Source: Actinomycetota bacterium
GTDB lineage: Bacteria; Actinomycetota; Acidimicrobiia; Acidimicrobiales; Ilumatobacteraceae
Direction of reading: 5' to 3'
NCBI GenBank assembly: GCA_005800965.1
Contig: SYEA01000033.1
Coordinates: forward strand, 1-6,428
DNA length: 6,428 bases
In this document: piece after piece, positions 1-6,017 of the stretch
Layout of the letters: each line of letters opens with the position of its first letter
Position numbering within the stretch: the stretch's first letter is position 1
Position numbers and translations under genes: made by a program
Notes under the pieces: generated by a model
Told to the model about the DNA's origin: nothing
The model's input: the letters and a program-made list of their open reading frames with translations, nothing else
Database searches by the model: none

Positions 1-56
1 GAACCTGCGACCCCTGGCGCCGGAGGCCAGTGCTCTATCCGCTGAGCTACGAGGGC
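1..56 (-). tRNA. tRNA-Arg, anticodon CCG (partial, 3' part cut by window edge)
   Basis: Read on the minus strand, the 5' end is at base 56. The acceptor 5' strand GCCCTCG is followed by TA, a D-arm with GCTC/GAGC stem and AGCGGATA loop, and an anticodon stem CTGGC/GCCAG around loop CTCCGGC. The anticodon is CCG (complement of bases 21-23), which reads CGG arginine codons. A five-base variable loop GGGTC, T-stem GCAGG and the start of the T-loop (TTC) follow. The window ends at tRNA position 56, so the rest of the T-arm, the acceptor 3' strand and any encoded CCA are not visible. The gene is divergent from argS, whose product charges this tRNA. Confidence 0.95.
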
Positions 57-77
57 AATGCTTGCTTTGTTTGCCCG

Positions 78-104
78 ACGCTATCCGAGTGCAATAGGCA
101 ACAA
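78..104 (-). promoter_or_regulatory. Possible promoter of tRNA-Arg (weak)
   Basis: On the minus strand a TTGTTG (complement of 99-104) lies 15 nt upstream of TAGCGT (complement of 78-83), which fits the loose TAnnnT -10 pattern. The -10 ends about 21 nt before the tRNA 5' end, leaving a short plausible leader. The spacer is shorter than the usual 16-18 nt; shifting the -35 to ATTGTT gives 16 nt. This is pattern matching only. Confidence 0.22.
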
Positions 105-135
105 TGAAGGGGTGATGATTGTGGCTACTTCTCTG

Positions 136-158
136 ACTGCTGCGACGAGCAGCACAGT
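136..158 (+). promoter_or_regulatory. Hairpin in the argS leader
   Basis: TGCTGC at 138-143 pairs with GCAGCA at 149-154 around the loop GACGA. Two more pairs, 136-137 with 157-158, are possible across a two-base bulge. The hairpin ends 18 nt before the argS start codon and just upstream of the weak AAAGAG ribosome-binding site. There is no T-run after it, so an intrinsic terminator is unlikely. A role in argS expression is inference. Confidence 0.35.
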
Positions 159-176
159 GCCCAAAGAGTTCTGTCG

Positions 177-1916
177 ATGACCGACGTTGCAGCAGTGGTC
201 GTTGAACGAGTTGCTGCGCTCGTTGCTCGACTGCACCCGCAGGTGGCTGGCAATCTTGATATGGCAGCGCGCCCGAGCGAGCATGCCGACGCACAGGTGA
301 ATGTGGCGTTGGGGTTGGCAAAACAACTCGGCAAAAACCCGCGCGAAGTTGCCCAGCAGCTGGCTGATCAACTCGACCTCAGCGGCATTTGCACCAAAGT
401 CGAAGTTGCTGGCCCGGGGTTTTTGAATCTGACCTATGACGACGCACACCTGGCCAAACTGCTCAAAGATGTTGCCGCTGACCCGCGACTTGGTCTGCGC
501 CGCGCCGAAGTTGCCGAAACAGTCGTCATCGACTACTCGGCGCCGAATGTGGCCAAAGAAATGCATGTCGGACACCTTCGTTCAACGGTCATCGGCGACG
601 CATTGGTGCGCATGTGCGAAGCCGTCGGGCACCGCGTGATTCGCGAGAACCACATCGGCGATTGGGGCACACCATTTGGCATGTTGATCGAACATTTGGT
701 GGACCTCGGCGAAGTTGATGCGGCCCGTGAATTGTCAGTGGGCGACTTGGACGGTTTTTACAAACAAGCACGCGCCAAATTCGAAGCGTCGCCTGAGTTT
801 CAAGAGCGTGCTCGCGCCCGCGTGGTGGCGCTGCAGGGCGGTGACCAAGACACGCTGCGGCTTTGGGAACTGCTCGTGGCCCAGAGCGCACATTATTTTG
901 CAACTGTTTATGAAAAACTTGATGTGCGTCTTGAGGCCAGCGACCTGCGCGGCGAAAGTGTCTACAACGATTTGCTAGCCAAAGTTGTTGAACGGCTCAG
1001 TGCGGCAAAATTGCTGGTCACCAGCGACGGTGCCGAGGTGGTGTTTCCGGAGGGTTTCACCAATCGCGAGAATGAACCTCTGCCACTCATCATTCGCAAA
1101 GGGGACGGTGGTTATAACTACGCCACCAGCGACCTCGCCTGTGTAATTGATCGTGTCGAACGTTTGCACGCCACATTGATGTTGTACGTGGTTGGCTCGC
1201 CACAAGCCCAACACCTGGCAATGATCGAGGCCGTCGCCAAAGCCGCAGGCTGGTTGCCGCCGACATCGCGAATGGTGCACGTCGCTTTCGGCAGTGTGCT
1301 TGGTAACGATCGCAAAATGTTGAAGAGCCGCACGGGCGATTCGGTAAAGCTGGTGGATTTGTTAGACGAAGCAGTGCAGCGTGCCGCGGCGTCGATTGCC
1401 GAAAAAAACCCAGAATTGCCCGAGGCGCAACGCAACGCGGTCGCGCGGATGATCGGCATCGGGGCAGTCAAGTACTCAGACCTCTCCAGTGATCGCGTGA
1501 AGGATTACGTGTTCGACTGGGAGCGCATGCTGTCGTTTGACGGCAACACGGCCCCATACTTGCAATATGCCCATGCCCGCATCTGCAGCATCTTTCGCCG
1601 GGCAAATGTTGAGCGCACAGCAACTCGCACCGCCACCATCAGCCTTGGTCATGCAAGCGAACGTGCGCTTGCCTTGTGGCTGTTGCAGTACGACTCGGCC
1701 GTATGGGATGCTCTCGAGCGCTATAGCCCGCATCGTTTGTGCACCTACTTATACGAGCTCTCCACTCGGTACACGTCGTTTTATGAGCATTGCCCCGTGT
1801 TGAAAGCAGAGAGCGACGAGTTGCGTTTGAGCCGTCTGGCGTTGTGTGACCTGACGGCCCGCACGCTGGCTGACGGGCTAGCACTATTGGGCATCTCTTC
1901 ACCGGAGCAAATGTGA
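177..1916 (+). CDS. argS: Arginyl-tRNA synthetase (class I)
   Basis: ArgRS joins arginine to tRNA-Arg in the cytoplasm using ATP. The 579-residue product is full length for the family. An N-terminal ArgRS-specific domain covers about residues 1-95, including the VEVAGPGFLNL segment at 75-85. The catalytic core has DYSAPNVAKEMHVGHLRST around residues 119-137, where HVGH (130-133) is the class I HIGH motif, and NHIGDWGTPFGMLIEHL at 158-174. A KMSKS-like loop, RKMLKSRTGD, is at 379-388. The C-terminal DALR-type anticodon-binding domain ends with CDLTARTLADGLALLGI at 557-573. ATG 177 is the only usual start after an in-frame stop at 105. The stop codon overlaps the lysA start, suggesting translational coupling. 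The core is of the E. coli-like subtype (HVGHLRST), not the HIGG/MSKRAG subtype I recall for mycobacterial and corynebacterial ArgRS. Confidence 0.98.
   Translation: MTDVAAVVVERVAALVARLHPQVAGNLDMAARPSEHADAQVNVALGLAKQLGKNPREVAQQLADQLDLSGICTKVEVAGPGFLNLTYDDAHLAKLLKDVAADPRLGLRRAEVAETVVIDYSAPNVAKEMHVGHLRSTVIGDALVRMCEAVGHRVIRENHIGDWGTPFGMLIEHLVDLGEVDAARELSVGDLDGFYKQARAKFEASPEFQERARARVVALQGGDQDTLRLWELLVAQSAHYFATVYEKLDVRLEASDLRGESVYNDLLAKVVERLSAAKLLVTSDGAEVVFPEGFTNRENEPLPLIIRKGDGGYNYATSDLACVIDRVERLHATLMLYVVGSPQAQHLAMIEAVAKAAGWLPPTSRMVHVAFGSVLGNDRKMLKSRTGDSVKLVDLLDEAVQRAAASIAEKNPELPEAQRNAVARMIGIGAVKYSDLSSDRVKDYVFDWERMLSFDGNTAPYLQYAHARICSIFRRANVERTATRTATISLGHASERALALWLLQYDSAVWDALERYSPHRLCTYLYELSTRYTSFYEHCPVLKAESDELRLSRLALCDLTARTLADGLALLGISSPEQM
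1904..1907 (+). promoter_or_regulatory. lysA ribosome-binding site within the argS end
   Basis: GGAG lies 5 nt before GTG 1913. It supports the GTG start that overlaps the argS stop in the string ATGTGA: the last argS codon is ATG, its stop is TGA, and the lysA GTG uses bases 1913-1915. Confidence 0.7.
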
Positions 1917-3193
1917 GTCGCGTTAGTCGTCACCTGCTGCCTGACACGGCCGAAGTTGTCGATGGTCGACTGCGGATTGGCGGTTGTGATGTGCACGATT
2001 TGGCAGCCACGCACGGCACACCGCTGTTTGTGTACGACGAAGCACATTTGCGGGCTCGCTGTGCCGAAGCCGTTCGCGAGTTTGGGGCCGACGCCGTGGT
2101 GTACGCCACCAAGGCATTTTTGTGCACCGCAATGGCGCGTTTAGCCCACGAAGAAGGTTTGCTGCTCGATGTTGCCACGGGTGGTGAGCTGTTCGTGGCC
2201 CGCAATGCCGGTGTGCCGGCGTCGCGCTGTGTGGTGCACGGCAACAACAAGAGCACAGCCGAGTTGCGCGAAGCCATGGCCGCAGGTGTGCGCCACATCG
2301 TGGTGGATAGTTTCGACGAGCTTGACCGCATTGACGCCTTAGTTGCGAGCGGCTTACCCGCACCGCGCGTGCAGTTGCGCATCACTCCGGGGGTTTATGT
2401 ACACACCCACGAGTTCGTGAGTACGGGGCAGAACGATTCGAAGTTTGGTTTCAACCTGGGCAACGGTGATGCGCAGCGAGCAATTGATCGTGCGCGCTCG
2501 TCGGGCTCGGTGCAGCTCGTGGGTATCCACTGTCATATCGGCTCGAATGTGTTCGAGACTGCTAACTTCACCAAGGCAGCCGAGGTAATGGTGGCATTCG
2601 CCAATCAATGTGCGCTGCCCGAACTTACGTTGGGTGGCGGTTTGGGTGTGGCGTATCTCAACGATGAACATGCACCGACCATTACGCAGTGGGCGAGTGC
2701 ACTACGTGCAGCCACCACAAGTTTGCGCGCGGGCACGAAAGTGTTCGTCGAACCAGGCCGCGCCATAGTTGCATCGGCAGCGCTCACGCTCTATGAGGTG
2801 GGCACCATCAAGCCGATTCCCGGCGTGCGCACGTATGTGGCGGTGGATGGCGGCATGAGTGACAACCCGCGACCTGTGCTGTACGGAAGCGGCTACGAAG
2901 CATTTGTGCCGGCACGCTGCGAGGCAGACCGCACGTTGGCGGCTCGACTGGTGGGCAAACACTGCGAGAGTGGCGATGTGTTGATTGCCGAAGCCGTGCT
3001 GCCTGCTGATCTGCGAGTCGGTGACGTGATTGCCACACCAGTAACCGGCGCATACGGGCACTCGATGGGCTCTAACTACAACAAGGTTCCCCGACCCGCC
3101 GTGGTGTTCGTGCACGACGCCACAGCACGCGTGGTGGTGCGTCGTGAAACCTACGAAGATCTCGTGCGCAACGACGTCACCGATAGCGTTTAG
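1913..3193 (+). CDS. lysA: Diaminopimelate decarboxylase
   Basis: LysA decarboxylates meso-diaminopimelate to L-lysine, the last step of lysine synthesis, with pyridoxal phosphate (PLP). The 426-residue product is a complete fold-type III decarboxylase. VVYATKAFLC at 62-71 carries the PLP lysine K67. HGNNKS at 109-114, GIHCHIGSNVF at 204-214, the phosphate-binding GGGLG at 241-245 and EPGRAI at 280-285 form the barrel active site. VDGGMSDNPRPVLYG at 311-325, GKHCESGD at 348-355 with the probable catalytic C351, and GAYGHSMGSNYN at 379-390 complete it. These motifs, GKHCESGD especially, are close to what I recall of mycobacterial LysA. The start is GTG, with a GGAG site inside argS and a 4-nt overlap; hom follows after 3 nt. 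argS-lysA co-transcription is known in corynebacteria. Confidence 0.98.
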   Translation: MSRVSRHLLPDTAEVVDGRLRIGGCDVHDLAATHGTPLFVYDEAHLRARCAEAVREFGADAVVYATKAFLCTAMARLAHEEGLLLDVATGGELFVARNAGVPASRCVVHGNNKSTAELREAMAAGVRHIVVDSFDELDRIDALVASGLPAPRVQLRITPGVYVHTHEFVSTGQNDSKFGFNLGNGDAQRAIDRARSSGSVQLVGIHCHIGSNVFETANFTKAAEVMVAFANQCALPELTLGGGLGVAYLNDEHAPTITQWASALRAATTSLRAGTKVFVEPGRAIVASAALTLYEVGTIKPIPGVRTYVAVDGGMSDNPRPVLYGSGYEAFVPARCEADRTLAARLVGKHCESGDVLIAEAVLPADLRVGDVIATPVTGAYGHSMGSNYNKVPRPAVVFVHDATARVVVRRETYEDLVRNDVTDSV

Positions 3194-3196
3194 TGC

Positions 3197-4510
3197 ATGG
3201 CGAAGGCCGCTAATTCGCCGCATGGTGATCTCTCCACGATTCGAATTGGCGTTGTCGGGCACGGTGTTGTGGGCTCTGCCTTCACCGCCCTTGTTGCCCG
3301 CCAGCGCGACGTAATTGCCGCTCGCACTGGTGTGTCGCTGGATGTGGTGCGTATCGCGGTGAGCGATGCAGGCAAGCATCCAACGCAGGTGGGTGGCGCC
3401 GATGTGGTCACCGACGCAATGGCGGTGGCGACAGCCAAGGATGTCGACTTGGTGGTCGAGGTAATGGGTGGCACCACTTTGGCTGGCGAAGTGATTCGCG
3501 CCGCACTCGAAGCCGGCAAGCCAGTGGTAACTGCCAACAAGGCATTGCTGGCAGCCCGCTCGGCAGAGTTTTTTAAGATTGCCGACGAACGCGGTATCGA
3601 CCTGTTGTTCGAAGCCGCCGTCTGTGGTGGCATTCCACTCATTCGCCCGTTGCGCGAAAGCCTGCGCGGAGAGCCGATTCGACGCGTATTGGGCATCGTG
3701 AATGGCACCACGAACTTCATCCTCACCAAGATGACCGAAGATGGCCTTGACTATGGCAGTGCGTTGCGCGGCGCTCAGCAATTGGGATACGCCGAGGCCG
3801 ACCCGACGGCCGACGTCGAGGGTTTGGATGCCGCAGCCAAAATTGCGATCGTCGCCAACTTTGCGTTCGGTGTGCACGTCGTGGCTGACGACGTGTCGGC
3901 AGAAGGCATCAGCAAACTGAGCGCTGGTGACATTGCCATGGCCCACAAATTTGGCTACGTCATCAAACTGCTTGGTGTCGCCGAGTGCGATGTGCAGTCG
4001 GGTGCAGTAAGCGTGCGGGTGCACCCAGCCTTGGTGCCACTGAAGCACCCATTGGCCGCAGTGCGCGAAGCCTTCAACGCTGTGCTGGTCGAAGGCGAAG
4101 CATCAGGTTCGCTCATGTTTTATGGGCGTGGCGCCGGTGGCGACCCAACGGCATCGTCAGTGCTCGGCGATGTTATTGATGCGGCTGTCAACTTGCGCAA
4201 GGGCACGCATGCTCCACTGGGCACTTTTGCCAAGGCGATGTTTACTTCGGTCGATGACACCCGCAGCGAATTCATGCTGACCCTGGAAGTTGCCGACAAA
4301 CCCGGCGTGCTGCACGCTGTTACTGGGGTGTTTGCTCGTAACAAGGTGAGCATTCGTGCCGCTGAACAAGACGGCATCGGTAATGATGCGCGACTCGTGT
4401 TCCTTACTCACGATGCACGAACCGCCGACATGAAGGCCTGCCTCGACGAATTCCATCGTCTGGATGTGGTGAGCAAAGTGGGTGGTTTCATTCGCATCAT
4501 CGGTGACTAA
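3197..4510 (+). CDS. hom: Homoserine dehydrogenase with C-terminal ACT domain
   Basis: The enzyme reduces L-aspartate semialdehyde to L-homoserine with NAD(P)H, the branch point towards threonine and methionine. The 437-residue product opens with a Rossmann fold, IRIGVVGHGVVGSAF at 15-29, whose GxGxxG is G21-G26. VVTANKALLA (110-119) and FEAAVCGGIPLIRPL (138-152) follow. The catalytic segment GYAEADPTADVEGLDAAAK (197-215) supplies the expected acidic residues (E208, D211) and K215. GRGAGGDPTASSVLGD at 310-325 is also family-typical. An ACT domain, from about EFMLTLEVADKPGVLHAV (358-375) to the end, implies allosteric feedback, most likely by threonine. It is monofunctional, with no aspartokinase domain. 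It starts 3 nt after lysA with no clear Shine-Dalgarno, so translation may depend on coupling. ATG 3197 is kept because the Rossmann strand begins soon after and I found no better start. Confidence 0.98.
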   Translation: MAKAANSPHGDLSTIRIGVVGHGVVGSAFTALVARQRDVIAARTGVSLDVVRIAVSDAGKHPTQVGGADVVTDAMAVATAKDVDLVVEVMGGTTLAGEVIRAALEAGKPVVTANKALLAARSAEFFKIADERGIDLLFEAAVCGGIPLIRPLRESLRGEPIRRVLGIVNGTTNFILTKMTEDGLDYGSALRGAQQLGYAEADPTADVEGLDAAAKIAIVANFAFGVHVVADDVSAEGISKLSAGDIAMAHKFGYVIKLLGVAECDVQSGAVSVRVHPALVPLKHPLAAVREAFNAVLVEGEASGSLMFYGRGAGGDPTASSVLGDVIDAAVNLRKGTHAPLGTFAKAMFTSVDDTRSEFMLTLEVADKPGVLHAVTGVFARNKVSIRAAEQDGIGNDARLVFLTHDARTADMKACLDEFHRLDVVSKVGGFIRIIGD

Positions 4511-4520
4511 TCGTCCAGTC

Positions 4521-5909
4521 ATGAACTATGTCTCTACGCGTGGTGCTGCACCAACGCTAAATTTCTGCGACACGTTGTTGGCCGGTTTGGCCAATGATGG
4601 TGGGTTATATGTGCCCCAAACCTGGCCCACGGTGGCCCACGGTTCGCCAGATGCTTCGTTCGCCGTGCGGGCAGCCCAGATTCTTGCGCCGTTCGTTGGT
4701 GATGAGATTCCGCCGGCAACGCTCGAAGCATTGTGTCGCCGGGCCTACGGCAGTTTTCGTGACCCACTCGTAGCACCACTGCGTGAGATGGGTGAAAACC
4801 GGTGGCTACTCGAGTTGTTTCATGGGCCAACGCTGGCGTTCAAAGATGTCGCCTTGCAGCTCATCGGGCAATTGTTCGATCACGTGTTGCAGGCCCGTGG
4901 CGAACGCATCACCGTGGTAGGGGCAACCAGTGGTGATACGGGCTCGGCTGCGATTGACGGGGTCAAGAGCTGCCGCAATGTGGCGATGGTGATTTTGTAT
5001 CCGCAAGGTCGCATTAGTGAGGTGCAGCGACGCCAAATGACCACCGTGGACGCAGCCAATGTGCATGCTCTGGCTATTGATGGCACGTTCGACGACTGTC
5101 AAGACCTCGTGAAGGCGATGTTCAACGACGCGCCGTTTCGTGCCACGCATCATTTGTCGGCGGTGAACTCCATCAATTGGGCTCGCGTGATGGCGCAAGT
5201 GGTGTATTACTACACGGCCATCGAGCAGCTACACGCCGTCGACTCGGCGCCAGTTTCGTTCAGTGTGCCGACCGGAAATTTCGGCAACGTGTTGTCCGGT
5301 TGGATCGCGCGCCAACTCGGCGCGAATGTCGGGCATCTCATCGTGGGGTCGAACAGCAACGATATTCTCACTCGATTTTTTGAAACCCAGCAGATTACCA
5401 CGGCCCCGGTGGTACCAACATTGAGCCCCAGCATGGATATCGGTGTGTCGAGTAACTTTGAGCGCTTGTTGTTCGAAATGAATGGCCGCGATGGGGTAGC
5501 AACTGCCGACCAGATCGCCACCTTTCGCACGACCGGAAACCTGGCTGTGACCGCCGACCAATTCGGCACATGGATTCGCCCGATTTTTCGTGGCCAGCGC
5601 TGTTCGGACGCGCAGACCACGGCGATGATCGCTGCGACGTATCGCGATCACGGTGTGCTCGTTGACCCACATACCGCAGTGGGCTTGGTGGCCACGCAAG
5701 CCTGTGCCACACCCGATGAACCAGTTGTCACGCTCGCAACGGCCCACCCCGCCAAATTCGCCGATGCCGTCGAGCATGCAACGGGGGTGCGCGCAGAGCT
5801 ACCCGAGCATTTGGCCGACCTGCTGACACGACCCGAACGGTTTACCTCGGTGCCCAACGATTTGGCGGCCGTGCAGCGATTTGTTGCGAGCGTGTCGGCG
5901 ACACGGTAG
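4521..5909 (+). CDS. thrC: Threonine synthase, long type
   Basis: ThrC converts O-phospho-L-homoserine to L-threonine with PLP. From ATG 4521 the product is 462 residues. It opens with MNYVSTRGAAPTLNF, the usual N-terminus of the long E. coli/Corynebacterium-type enzyme, with DGGLYVPQ at 26-33. HGPTLAFKDVALQ (101-113) carries the PLP lysine K108; VVGATSGDTGSAA (132-144), VNSINWARVMAQVVYY (215-230) and PTGNFGN (250-256) bind cofactor and substrate. LSPSMDIGVSSNFERLLFE (301-319), DPHTAVG (382-388) and ATAHPAKF (406-413) follow. In-frame GTG codons at 4482 and 4503 would extend it into hom, but the family N-terminus fits ATG 4521. Neither 4521 nor 4503 has a clear Shine-Dalgarno; 4482 has a weak GGTGAG. 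The spacing to hom is 10 nt. Its substrate needs homoserine kinase, which is not encoded here. Confidence 0.96.
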   Translation: MNYVSTRGAAPTLNFCDTLLAGLANDGGLYVPQTWPTVAHGSPDASFAVRAAQILAPFVGDEIPPATLEALCRRAYGSFRDPLVAPLREMGENRWLLELFHGPTLAFKDVALQLIGQLFDHVLQARGERITVVGATSGDTGSAAIDGVKSCRNVAMVILYPQGRISEVQRRQMTTVDAANVHALAIDGTFDDCQDLVKAMFNDAPFRATHHLSAVNSINWARVMAQVVYYYTAIEQLHAVDSAPVSFSVPTGNFGNVLSGWIARQLGANVGHLIVGSNSNDILTRFFETQQITTAPVVPTLSPSMDIGVSSNFERLLFEMNGRDGVATADQIATFRTTGNLAVTADQFGTWIRPIFRGQRCSDAQTTAMIAATYRDHGVLVDPHTAVGLVATQACATPDEPVVTLATAHPAKFADAVEHATGVRAELPEHLADLLTRPERFTSVPNDLAAVQRFVASVSATR

Positions 5910-5917
5910 AGTGAAAG

Positions 5918-5936
5918 TGCTCGGTGCAGCCGAGCA
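5918..5936 (+). terminator. Hairpin after thrC (possible terminator or leader stem)
   Basis: TGCTCGG at 5918-5924 pairs perfectly with CCGAGCA at 5930-5936 around the five-base loop TGCAG, 8 nt after the thrC stop. It is GC-rich and compact, but no T-run follows. It could be a U-less actinobacterial terminator, an mRNA 3' stabiliser, or the first stem of a rho leader. Confidence 0.35.
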
Positions 5937-5943
5937 TGCCCTA

Positions 5944-5964
5944 CGCAGTCAAGTCTCTGACGCG
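5944..5964 (+). promoter_or_regulatory. Second hairpin in the thrC-rho gap
   Basis: CGC (5944-5946) and GTCA (5948-5951) pair with TGAC (5958-5961) and GCG (5962-5964). This makes seven pairs with A5947 bulged and the loop AGTCTC. It begins 8 nt after the previous stem. No T-run follows. Confidence 0.3.
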
Positions 5965-5982
5965 AAAGCATTGTTGATGGGT

Positions 5983-6008
5983 GTCGCCCTCAAACGTCGC
6001 CCTGAAAG
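5983..6008 (+). repeat. Tandem 13-nt repeat upstream of rho
   Basis: GTCGCCCTCAAAC (5983-5995) is followed directly by GTCGCCCTGAAAG (5996-6008), 11 of 13 positions identical. The second copy overlaps the start of the rho ribosome-binding site. GGTGTC at 5980-5985 is also complementary to GACACC at 6012-6017, so folding could bring the start of the repeat to the ribosome-binding site. Confidence 0.6.
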
Positions 6009-6013
6009 AAGGA
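6007..6013 (+). promoter_or_regulatory. rho ribosome-binding site for GTG 6018
   Basis: AGAAGGA resembles the AGGAGG consensus and ends 4 nt before GTG 6018. It supports the long rho product that includes the N-terminal domain. Confidence 0.65.
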
Positions 6014-6017
6014 CACC

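Larger units (their letters stand above)
57..176. promoter_or_regulatory. Divergent tRNA-Arg / argS intergenic region
   Basis: This 120-nt region separates the minus-strand tRNA-Arg from plus-strand argS, so it should contain both promoters. For argS a weak sigma70-like pair can be drawn, TTGCCC at 72-77 and TAGGCA at 95-100 with a 17-nt spacer, but neither hexamer is close to consensus. No convincing open reading frame lies here; the argS frame has a stop at 105-107 and no usual start codon before 177. The argS ribosome-binding site is weak: AAAGAG at 163-168, 8 nt before the ATG. Confidence 0.5.

Noticed and set aside
81..575. A 164-codon minus-strand frame opposite the argS start
   Set aside because: It overlaps the conserved ArgRS N-terminal domain and the shared promoter region, and its translation resembles no family I know.
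566..576. HVGH instead of HIGH in ArgRS as a possible defect
   Set aside because: HVGH is a normal variant of the class I signature in this ArgRS subtype; the surrounding motif is intact.
2702..4048. A 448-codon open frame on the minus strand opposite lysA and hom
   Set aside because: Its translation is rich in His, Cys and Ala with no recognisable domain, and it crosses the junction of two well-supported genes. Long antisense frames are common opposite GC-biased codons.
4482..4520. Upstream in-frame GTG starts for thrC at 4482 and 4503
   Set aside because: They add residues not seen in ThrC families, whose N-terminus fits MNYVSTRG from ATG 4521. GTG 4482 would also overlap hom by 29 nt.
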